Of a stretch of DNA of 64,000 nt, positions 55,701 to 64,000 are shown piece after piece (positions within the stretch are counted from its first letter, which is position 1; every line of letters begins with the position of its first letter). Below the pieces are notes generated by a model. The model saw only the letters and a program-made list of their open reading frames with translations. It had not been told where the DNA came from and ran no database searches. A program made the translations under genes and the position numbers. The DNA is taken from the NCBI RefSeq assembly GCF_000003815.2, contig NC_049979.1, positions 15,433,240 through 15,497,239 on the forward strand. Direction: 5' to 3'. The stretch is from Branchiostoma floridae. Taxonomy: Eukaryota; Chordata; Leptocardii; Amphioxiformes; Branchiostomatidae.

Positions 55701-58700
55701 ATCAAATCTGCGAAGTTCTGTAAACTGTGTAAATGGGGTCAGCCAGCGACAGGAAAGGTCAGCGGGTGTAAAACCTGAGCCCCGGCTGAAAGACCAGGAA
55801 CAGAGACGCCGGGGAAACATGTGCAACCTTCATATGGACCTTTATCTGGCTCCGGCTGGGTTCAAAGCGTCGTCAATGTCATTCAACAGCCACTAGGAAG
55901 AGCGGCCAAGGCCGATAGAACTATCTAGTTGAAAATGAAAGACGGTTCGGTCTAGTATTTCATAAGAAATTCTCCTTGAAGTGGTCATAAGAAGAAAGAG
56001 AGGTTTGATGTATTCGGGAAATTACAGAAAGTGCAATTAACGACGGGCCATACGTTACAATGTCCTGTTCCTATGATTATTAACCAATTCCTGTCGCGTA
56101 TTAGTCGGGAGAGCCATGAAAGCCCGACATTAGAACTCCGGATCCCCACCCTCTGGTTCAGAAGAAGGGCCGCAATCCACAGTACTACGCATGTTACCAA
56201 TATAACGTCAAGGACGTCAGGGGACCTCTTTCAACAACTTCAAGGTTCCGATCGTTTACTTAGAAGATAGACTTAAAGGCCATTAGTTGATATAACTTTC
56301 CCACGTTGGTTTGGTTTCCTGTCGCCTCAGTCGTTCAACGAGCTCTATGAGCGGTCATCGAGCGTCCAAAATTTAATAAACCTACCATTGGTCTTTCCGT
56401 GAGCACCGGATAGTCCCCGAGCCCCTCCAGTGATCTCTCCAAGTCCTTGCTCCAAGGTCTTTGAAAGATCCCTGATATCGGCCAATGATCATCCAATGAC
56501 CGCAATGATTTTTTTGGTCGTTTATTGACTGCCCAACTATCCCGTCCTATAGAAGTGGGCCGAGCAGGTCGATATGAGCGTTACTAAAACGTTTCAGAAA
56601 TACATGTGCTAGGTACTGAGATGGACAGCACAGGGAGGTTGTACACGTGATGTCTATCCACGGTGGTAGAGTTGATTTCCACAAAAAGGTCAGGCTTGTT
56701 GAGGAAGAGGATGAAGTCTGTCTGAAGTCTGCCTTCCATCTTGTTTGGTGGTGTGCAGAAGTTACACAGTGGTCGCGGCGGCTTGAGAGCACCATAGGTA
56801 AAGTTCACGGACTTTTGACCCTGCAGATGTAAATCAATCAGATATATGTGTCACGGGATGCCCAAAAAACGCGTCATCAGCTACCGTCACTAAAATGCAA
56901 AACTACTGGCGCCTTGATACGTACATTGGCATCTTCGAAGACACAACGTGTTTAAAGGCGACATTCTATTACCATAGAAATCAATGGAAGATCTTCAAAC
57001 GCTTTTCGATTGGACGAGACTGTTGCATGTTTCCCAGTAATAGAAAAGTAATTCGGAGCAGCTGCATGACACTAGACATCACGCAGATGACAATGTCCCC
57101 ATTGACGTACCCCGCAAGTAGACAATTGGCACTGTAATGTACTTTTTGGAATGATTCCACCCCGAGTACTTGGAAGTCATTATTTACTGGCTGGTGAACG
57201 TTATCCGTTAAGTTCAGCCTCGGTCACATCTCTGTGCTATGATGTACCATGGCGTGGCAATGGCGGACAGACGTCGACATGATCAAGCCTTTAAAATCCC
57301 ATACTTCATCGTGCGATTTTCCAACTCTGGCCTTCATACTAGACACCGCACTAAACCGCAAGGAAAAGGTTTCCAGAAGAATATAAGAAAAGGCAGTAGC
57401 CTAAGGGTCATCCTAGTTCGTTACTCTTGCTGGTGAGGTGCGAGTATGGGAGCTCAGGTAATCTAATTGGGTTGACACTCAGGCTGGGTCCATAGTGATC
57501 TTCCACAAGAAGCCACCAGACTCAAACGCTATTGACCGTAGATAAACTGAAGGGCACTGACCGTTGTTACTGGTCCGGAACGAGAGCAGACAGACAGGGC
57601 ATTTAAACATGACAGAAGAAACAACACTCTCTGTCTTCATTTTCAACCCGTTAAATCAAACGCAGATTTCTCTTTTAAAACGTATGTCGTGACTAGCAGT
57701 GAGATCGAGGTATATATTATAATATATATATATATCCTCGCTTTCCAGATTTGCATGATAGGTCAGTGACGTTTAGCTGTAGTCCATTGCCAAACACGGC
57801 AAAGATATCAAGAACAGGTCACGATACTGTTTGTTGGAAGAGTCATCAATGCCTGCTTGCATTAGCTTCACCCCCTTAGGGAAGCGAGGGTCCTTACCCC
57901 CGCCCCCTATGTTAAGAGATGGAGAATTGTCAAGCGTTTGCTGCCAACTCGTTATTTGATGTGACGCTGAACGACATCCCCTTCTTTGAGAACGCTCGGC
58001 AGATGCGTCTGCCCGAGGCGTACAGCCGGTAGAGACTAGTCCCTGCCTTTCTTATCTACACGGCACATTGTAAATCACTCATCACTGACCAGTAAAGAAA
58101 CCTAGCTGTATGTATACAGGGCCTGGACGGTACTTTGAAGTGACAGGGAAGACCTGATTTTGGGCACCACAGCTCCTTTATCTTACACGTGGTCATCACC
58201 TTTGAGTGAAGGTTCGGACCTTCAGAAATAGACTCTGTGAGACTTGATGCTGTCCCTGAGCATGGTGGCACCGTCATGGTCACATCATGCGATATGTTCA
58301 GAGAGGTTTTTAACTTAAAGACGATGCTGATTACGTTACCGTGCCGATGGTAACCATGCACTCACATGTACCTTTTCAATTTCTGCATGATCGCGGTAAC
58401 TTAATAGTCATAACTGTTAATTCTGGAGGTGAACCACAGACCCGCAAAACGTGCATCGACAGTTAACTCAGCCTATTCTTATTGGTCTCCGAACTGGTGG
58501 ACTGGCTACATTGCAACGTTTCTGAAAGTAGCGGTGGTTGAGTAATCTGAACGGGCTTTGTCAAACAATAAGTGGAAAATAGCCAGAACAAATCTCTGCA
58601 TGGTTATCGTCCAGCTCGGTTGCTGCCTTGTGTACTTTCCACTAAGTTGAAATGTTCACACACATTTGTCAGCTCTCCCGGCAGACGTCTGTAGTTGGGT

Positions 58701-61700
58701 GAACAAACTGTGACATAGATGAAATAGTTACAGCACATCATACTGTAGTCTCTATCAGGCTCCCCTGGCGGCTGCAGGAAGAGTAGAGATTGGTTGCCAT
58801 GACGCTGTGAATATCCAACCACAGTTAGAGAAAGTTCATTTGTCCTTGGGGCATGTGCAAACTAAAGTTTCTATGATACGTAGGAGTACGTGGGAAAGGA
58901 CAACCTCAACTTCTCAAGCCAACCGCACACACTTACGCCACAACTTTAGAAAAGACGTTGGAGCCGCATCATCTCGTTTAGTGGAACTTTATTCGAGCCA
59001 ACACACAAACACGTCAGTTTCGTCGTGTGGCTTCTTCAGTGCCTTGGCTCGAAAACTTTCTCTGATAAGTTGATTCCTTTTGTAAATTATTCATTTTCCT
59101 ACTATTTACTACGTCACCAGTGGAAAGTGGGGCCGACAGTACTGACTGGGAACCCAGCCGGGCCAAACTGATAATGGTTACAGCAGACATTTAAACAAAC
59201 ATACGCCGGATGTGAGCACAAATACCGTATATCACCGGCCACGGCCAGGGCCTGCTACTAGTTCTGCCGTCTCCTCAACCAGCATTCATGCCATCAACTC
59301 CGGTACTAAAACAAGCCGAGTTAAACACCAAAGATCACCTATATAAATAGCTTTTATGGGGCGTTTGGGCGTTTACACGCCAATAAGCATTTTCTGTGCC
59401 CTTTCTCAGCGCTGTACAGTACCGTCTACCTTCTATATCTACATTGCAGAAGATTAGGTTTGGCACGATGTCTTGAACCAGTCAGCATCTTTCACACAGC
59501 TAATAGAATGCAGTCATTCCTCGCTAACGTTTTCCCTCCTCTTCCCTGTGTGTGCGGACAGAGTGTCCAGGCGCCGCCAAAGACAGGTTCAACACGGTTC
59601 TGCTGGACGCACTCAGTACGGACATGGTGGAGGCCGCCCCCGACACCACGGGAAGGTGAGTGCACTCTCTAGTCTGATGACGCATGTATGTGTGTGGTCA
59701 TAAAACTTACAGTCTACAACTTATGGTTTCGTAGCTACATGTTCATCAGGTGGTGTATTTTCTTCAGGCTATTTCCTTGAGTAGCGGATATAGGATTGGA
59801 GGGGAAGCATAACTTCGCGCATGGGGAGATGGGGGTAACTGCTTAGAAAGGGCGGGGCTCAAGACCTCTACAGATTTTCTTAAGTACAAGAGTTTTAAGC
59901 AGTGGTGTTTGAGAAAAATTCCTATAGGTCTTGTTGCCAATGTTGTAAGTGTTGACAATCCCTTTGTACCGAAGAAAGAAGTGTTTTCCCTTGGCATGGT
60001 CTTGCGCAACAGAAATGGGGGCAGTTTAGGAAAATACTGTAGGAGATATCTCAGCCTTTCAAACTCATCGATAAGATCTACAGTTGCAAAAATAAAACAA
60101 CTTTTTTCTCAAAAGAAGAGTGCAGTCACCTACGTCACGCACAGTTTCAACTGCGAGTCTGAGTGATCGTCTTCAAACACAGGCTGTCTGAAGGACAGCT
60201 CGCCTCTGCATCGCCGTCTCGTCAGAGCAAATACACCGCTCTCAGCGCAAATATCCTGGCGTATTTCTATACTTGTTGCCAGAATTTTTCCGGTAAACTT
60301 GGGGTTGAAAAGAGGTCGGCGTGGTGAACAGTGGGAAAGAAGGTTCATTAAGAGAAGTCAATATTAGCCATGTCATGTCAGGATAGCATCATATGTCGTT
60401 CGATACTATAGAGCGGACAGTCTATTTCAGCCTGGAGATAGTTGATCCTATGCTCACTGAAAGAAAGGAATCTATCACAACACATTAGTTTAAATGTATT
60501 TCAATTCCATCCGGGACAAAACACCAGCATTAAGCATCTCAGTTTGACGGCCGCAGCTCTTCATCTTACATGGACGCGATGGAATGTTTCTAATTTTGAA
60601 CGTGCCAGTATTTGTGGACCGAGGAGTGCTACCTAATGTTCACCTTGCCGTAGAAAATGTGACCTTGCAGAAAATAACAGCTGACCCCTTCCAAGGTGAT
60701 CCGGGCCATGTGGTCCACACCTGAGACGTCCATGCGGCTGTTTGCTCCCGTCCTTATTGTTTCTCAAGTGAGAGGAGCTTCTGCACACCTGGACCAACAG
60801 AGAACACCTGTCCTGTGCAATCTTAGACAGGCTGCATCTGGCCTGAAGGAGATCAGAAATAAATCGTACGTGCTCTACGCACACATAGTACAGTTGTCCT
60901 GCCAGTATTCACGGTTGGCCCTATAAACAAACAAACAAACAAACAAACAAACAAACAAGTAAATAAATAAACAAACAAACAAACAGATATACAGACAAAC
61001 AAACAAACAGATATAGTTTACCTGTTTTCCTAGGCATACAAACATCTGTATCAATTCATGAATAGAATAAAGCACAAAACACGCCTTATGTCCTCACATG
61101 ATCAGACTAACTTTTAGGTTAATCCAAAGTTCACTCATGAAAGTACGCGAACATTACAGCACTAGAGACCATATTATCACCATCAGTTTTCTCCGAATGA
61201 CCACAACGTGTCCACAAAGCGTGATGGACTAAACGGTTCAGTGCGGACTAAGGGGATCCTAAGGGTGTTGACAAATGGAAAGCATGATATAGGCACTTTG
61301 CAAGCTGACTAAAAAGCTCATACCCTGTGAGCTTTGACATTATAAGAATGCACACAGAAAACCTTCTTACATGCTTCACCTATTGTTTACACTGCTTCAG
61401 AAAGTCGAACCAAGGAGGATAAAAGTTTATTTCAGTCAAACAGAAGTAAGATGAAATATAGAAGATGTAATGGAATTTTATGGCAGTAGAACACATTTAT
61501 CAGACCTGAGATCTTACGTTACAAAAGGATCAGGTTACTGATCTGTCCAGCTGGTCTGTACTCTGAGGCATGTTGAGATTCAACAGCCTAAAATGTCTCG
61601 TGGATGGTAATTTTGTGAAAAGTTAAAGGTAGTTCTATAGCCTTTTTGACACCGTATGTGCAGTGGGTTGTTGTTTCACTGTGTCTAGGGCACGGTATTG

Positions 61701-63377
61701 GTACGTGGGAGAAGCACATCATTTTACACCTGTGTGGAGTGAGGAAAGTCGTGTAAAGTGCCTTTCCCAAAACCGTCTAGCCAGAAACGGCAGGAATCGA
61801 ACCCATGACCTCTGGCTGTTGAGTTTATCAGCGTAGCCACTCACCCAGTAAGAATGAAACCTACCGACATGGATACAAGACAGTGTGATCTCATGACAGA
61901 CTGTGATTTAGGAGTATCTTTCCTCCATTTCAGGATCCCTGAGCCAGACCCGACCCACTCTCTCGAAGAGAGAGTTGTCCGGTGGTACTTCTCCGTGCTG
62001 GACAAGAACAGCAACGGCGAGGTGAACAAACGGGAGATCAAAGTGCTGAGGCAGTACGTGCGCAACAAGACCAGACCCAAGAAGTGCAGTCGGAACTTCA
62101 TAGACTACTGCGATGCAAACCAAGATCAAATACTCACTTTGGATGAATTTCTGAGGTGTACAATAGAAAAAGGTAAGTTCTATTCGTTTTGAAAATTAAA
62201 TTTGACCATCTCTATAAAACACAGTGAGTTGAACAACCTTGTTGCAGTTGGCATTTATTTTAGCTAAAAGGCGACTACGGTATCAGCTGATTATACTGCC
62301 ATTATTTCGGGATAATTAGTGATGATTTATCTCCTGAAAGTCTGTTCTCGCTATAGCACATGTACAACGTTGTAGCATTGATGCCGTTGAGGTTATTCGT
62401 TCCCGTACCTTCTCACACAAAAGACGTCGTTTGACGCTAGAATTTACGCCTGTCCAACAAACGAGACACATAAAGCTCGGCATGAGTCGAATGGCTGTTA
62501 GTCAACACTGTGATTCTTTGTCACCAAACGTACTTAGGACGGAAGGTAATTTGTTCTTTGCTATCAAAGAAGACACGTCCCAGACACTCCAGCGTCTGTC
62601 AGCCCACCCTGCCGGATGTAAGCCGGTTTAAACCAGGCGATGTTAGCTGCTAATCTCTGGTTTAACACAATTTATAGGACACATCCCGAATGTCTATGGG
62701 AATCTGAACAGCTCACAACAACTATTCACAAAGTGGCGCGCCCAGGGAAGGGGGTTAATCCTTTTGATTGAACGCGTAAATTGCGGGAGTCTGTAAGAAA
62801 CTTACCAGACACATTCGGCCCGACGTAGGATTTCTGGTTCAACAACAAAGGGGTCTGGCGCAGGCACATTGTCACTGCTTTTTTACACAGACGATTACAC
62901 AGGAATACGTACGTAAGAGGAGGGTTTCCAGTGGTGAGACGCCAACTAACTGCCATCGAAAGGCAGGGCATTGACCCCTTGCATCTACCAGTTTCTAGAA
63001 AAAAAAACTAAATTTTTTTTCAAAACGCAACAGTAGAAATGTCCATCACACTACCATTATCACATGGGGCTGCTGTTGGGCAGCCAAATACAAAATAATC
63101 AACCAGAAATGCACCATGTCCAGTAAGGCATCGGTATAACATAATATAAAATCTAGCCAATCGGTGATAAATCAATTCATTAGCAAATCATTCTACTCAA
63201 ATATAAAGGTCATCTGCTCGGGTGTACCCAACACACAATTTCAGCGGTAGCGACACTTTCGAACCGTTTTCATCCAATGCGACATTTTATTCTTTTCTCT
63301 ATTTCCAGATAACACAAATTCAACAAGTAATCCAGCGTCAGCCAATTCCGGTCGGCGAAGAGGGCCGAACCCTTTTA
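43693..63377 (+). CDS. SMOC: SMOC (SPARC-related modular calcium-binding protein), 10 exons seen, 3' end outside window
   Basis: Exons: 43693-43776, 47558-47735, 48172-48378, 48832-48882, 49249-49623, 52181-52267, 54824-55129, 59562-59655, 61934-62172, 63309-63377. Together they encode 563 residues plus one base. Order: signal peptide (1-20), Kazal/follistatin-like (41-86, six Cys), thyroglobulin-1 (92-155, CWCV), basic linker, an additional EC domain (174-298, two EF loops), SMOC-specific linker (DAAAPAL, 301-327), second thyroglobulin-1 (331-397, CWCV), then EC (430-540, EF loops 484-495 and 521-532) and a Ser/Asn/Arg-rich tail. Vertebrate SMOCs are secreted matricellular proteins that modulate BMP signalling. 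All joins but one are phase 0 or 1; the exon 8/9 join is phase 2. The first ATG has a strong context (A at -3, G at +4). Vertebrate SMOC1/2 have a single EC; omitting exon 5 gives about 438 residues, near their length. Confidence 0.93.
43777..47557 (+). other. SMOC intron 1
   Basis: A 3.8-kb intron with a small hairpin at 47067-47099 and no supported nested gene. Confidence 0.7.
47067..47099. repeat. Hairpin AACCAAGGAGCTT / AAGCTCCTTGGTT
   Basis: Perfect 13-bp arms around a 7-nt loop lie in SMOC intron 1. A run of flanking T/A adds partial pairing. Confidence 0.85.
47558..47735 (+). other. SMOC exon 2: Kazal/follistatin-like domain
   Basis: The six cysteines (41, 45, 54, 65, 72, 86) and VCGTDGRTYNSRCEMQRARC match the Kazal pattern C-x3-C-x8-C-x10-C-x6-C-x13-C. 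The phase is 0 in and 1 out. Confidence 0.92.
48172..48378 (+). other. SMOC exon 3: first thyroglobulin type-1 domain
   Basis: The six cysteines (92, 115, 126, 133, 135, 155), with PECNEDGSY and GYCWCVT, are diagnostic. The phase is 1 in and 1 out. Confidence 0.95.
48832..48882 (+). other. SMOC exon 4: short basic linker (tentative)
   Basis: This 51-nt segment lies between CTATCTAG and GTACAG. It keeps phase 1-1 and encodes an Arg/Gly/Lys-rich 17-mer (GRDGRQRRPTRGRKGSK). Size and position suggest an alternatively used linker exon. Support is splice sites and frame only. Confidence 0.5.
49249..49623 (+). other. SMOC exon 5: additional EC (extracellular calcium-binding) domain
   Basis: A symmetric phase 1-1 exon of 375 nt encodes a complete EC-like domain. 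It has an N-terminal CGTEERGEF helix as in the start of SMOC EC domains, a canonical EF loop (DSDNDGELDRKE, 241-252) and a second loop (DMDKSKKVSKKE, 278-289) framed by Cys269, Cys277 and Cys293. The acceptor CTCCCGCAG and donor GTAAGT are good. It is inserted between the first thyroglobulin domain and the SMOC linker, and lacks the intron that splits the C-terminal EC. Confidence 0.88.
52181..52267 (+). other. SMOC exon 6: SMOC-specific linker
   Basis: It encodes DAAAPAL followed by a Gln/Thr/Asn-rich stretch with one N-glycosylation sequon (NRT, 321). DAAAPAL corresponds to the DDAAAPALE segment of vertebrate SMOC2. The phase is 1 in and 1 out. Confidence 0.8.
54671..54732. repeat. Inverted repeat TAGCTCCCGAGTCT / AGACTCGGGAGCTA
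   Basis: Perfect 14-bp arms (54682-54695 and 54713-54726) surround a 17-nt loop. GTATTAT on one flank and ATAATAC on the other extend the palindrome, with a short bulge. It is a small foldback in SMOC intron 6. Confidence 0.85.
54824..55129 (+). other. SMOC exon 7: second thyroglobulin type-1 domain and hinge
   Basis: The six cysteines (331, 356, 367, 374, 376, 397), with PECNPDGSY, GYCWCVV and the GRPIPGTSTQ segment, are typical of SMOC TY2. A 32-residue hinge rich in Pro, Met and Glu follows. The phase is 1 in and 1 out. Confidence 0.95.
55130..59561 (+). other. SMOC intron 7
   Basis: A 4.4-kb intron with an AT dinucleotide run at 57712-57735 and a retroelement-tail-like hairpin on the minus strand at 58985-59060. 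No nested gene is supported. Confidence 0.6.
58985..59060 (-). mobile_element. Possible retroelement 3' tail with hairpin and polyadenylation signal (minus strand)
   Basis: TTCGAGCCAA (58992-59001) and TTGGCTCGAA (59044-59053) close a stem. The minus-strand loop contains CTGAAGAAG and GACGAAAC, and AATAAA follows directly after the stem. Tails of this form (CTGAAGAAG ... CGAAAC ... AATAAA) are common at the 3' ends of invertebrate non-LTR and Penelope-like elements. No coding part was recognised upstream, so this would be a truncated copy. Identity is inference. Confidence 0.4.
59562..59655 (+). other. SMOC exon 8: start of C-terminal EC domain
   Basis: It encodes ECPGAAKDRFNTVLLDALSTDMV, shown here only as landmarks ECPG and LLDALSTDMV, which match the vertebrate SMOC EC N-terminal helix. 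The phase is 1 in and 2 out (codon AG|G). Confidence 0.93.
60925..61013. repeat. (AAAC)n / (AAAT)n simple repeat
   Basis: About 20 tetranucleotides, mostly AAAC with a short AAAT insert and two CAGATATA interruptions, lie in SMOC intron 8. Confidence 0.95.
61615..61850 (-). mobile_element. tRNA-derived SINE (minus strand)
   Basis: On the minus strand the head begins near 61850 (GGGTGAGTGGCTACGC, A-box-like). It carries a B-box-like GGGTTCGATTCC (61804-61793) with tRNA-type spacing. A body with GGCACTTTACACGACTTTCC and a CTCACTCCACACAGGTG stretch follows, as found in many marine-animal SINEs. The head is not an intact tRNA: no proper acceptor stem forms. It ends about 85 bp upstream of SMOC exon 9. 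Confidence 0.75.
61934..62172 (+). other. SMOC exon 9: EF-hand pair of the C-terminal EC domain
   Basis: EPDP-HSLEERVV-WYF aligns with vertebrate SMOC. EF loops are DKNSNGEVNKRE (484-495) and DANQDQILTLDE (521-532), with Cys512, Cys520 and Cys536. The phase is 2 in and 1 out. Confidence 0.95.
63309..63377 (+). other. SMOC exon 10: C-terminal tail, ends at a donor
   Basis: It encodes a Ser/Asn-rich stretch and GRRRGPNPF, like the RAGTNPF near the end of a vertebrate SMOC1 isoform. A good GTGAGT donor follows in phase 1, so a further exon with the stop is expected. Reading through would end at TAG near 63436. Confidence 0.65.
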
Positions 63378-64000
63378 GTGAGTATGGCCAGTGGACATTT
63401 TCGCAGGTGAGGGGATGCAGGTATAGGGGCAGGTAGCAAGCAAAACCCGCTGTCATGACGGGCGGTCATGGCGACTTTTCACAACCATAACAAAGAGCAG
63501 AAACCAGATAGAAATCGCTGGACACTTTGAACTCCTCACGTCTTCTCTATTGCATCGGCTATGTCCAGATATAACCACTGTTCTGCGTGGTTCTTGTATC
63601 TGACAAGGCTGTTGAACGCCCTTGATGTGGATACAAAATACCGACTCTAGTTCTGCAACAGTCGGCTGTATTAATCACGTGATCAGATGCGACCCATGAA
63701 CAACTGTGTTGCCATGTCTTGGGCAGTAGAGGAACACTGAGACATGGGGAACTGAAGATAGCTTGTGGTTTATCTTCGAAATTGCTATAAAACACTCGGA
63801 TTACTTAGCTAAATTTGCTGATGTATGTATACGCCAGGCAGTGCAAGAACACGCCTTTTGAAGTTTCGCAATTTTCACCTTGAAACCATGCACAGGTTGC
63901 AGAACATTGCATTGAACAGAAGAATTCTCTCTGTATGTTAGGCACAAACAAGAGTGTAAACCAGTAAAATCTGGGACTGTAAGAAGGCTTCTTAGCGATC
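63378..64000 (+). other. SMOC intron 10, no further exon identified
   Basis: I could not find a convincing acceptor plus short terminal coding exon up to the window end. The last exon is probably beyond 64000. Confidence 0.4.

Noticed and set aside
61790..61850. A true tRNA gene
   Set aside because: A- and B-box-like motifs are present, but no proper acceptor and anticodon stems form and a SINE body follows. It is a tRNA-derived SINE.

Overview
The window is eukaryotic genomic DNA. It has intron-split genes, long AT-rich UTRs, tRNA-derived and terminal-inverted-repeat mobile elements, minisatellites and three assembly gaps. The gene content points to an invertebrate chordate, most likely an amphioxus (Branchiostoma). 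The evidence is a globin X/neuroglobin-like gene with the two ancestral globin introns and a full SMOC gene close in layout to the vertebrate ones. The species call is an inference.

Layout, left to right. (1) 51-708 (+): the last two coding exons of an unrecognised gene ending in a PPxY-bearing tail, then a long 3' UTR to about 2.45-2.54 kb. (2) 5639-21033 (+): a three-exon globin of 181 aa with an N-terminal MGCS acylation-type motif. A 14.5-kb first intron holds a 26-bp minisatellite, a foldback MITE with a 10-bp target duplication, a 55-bp perfect palindrome and one copy of a dispersed repeat. (3) 24.8-33.2 kb: three intronless coiled-coil paralogues (A +, B -, C +). They share an N-terminal block, a variable coiled coil and a conserved C-terminal region. 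Each has a 13-bp X-box (RFX-type) site 104-119 bp upstream of its ATG, which suggests a cilium-related, co-regulated family. Copy B has a stop codon, frameshifts and a 100-N gap. (4) 33.2-43.6 kb: gene-poor, with one possible signal-peptide exon, two N gaps, two palindromic repeat clusters and an 814-bp TIR element with a TAA target duplication. (5) 43693-63377 (+): a SMOC gene (signal peptide, Kazal, thyroglobulin-1, extra EC/EF-hand exon, SMOC linker, thyroglobulin-1, EC/EF-hand). Its last exon is probably beyond the window.

The SMOC gene carries an additional complete EF-hand EC domain in a single phase 1-1 exon between the two thyroglobulin domains. Leaving it out gives a protein of about 438 aa, near vertebrate length. 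The two most novel signals are this second EC domain and the X-box-linked coiled-coil gene cluster.

Splice sites were read by eye (GT/AG, phase and family homology). No search or alignment program was run.
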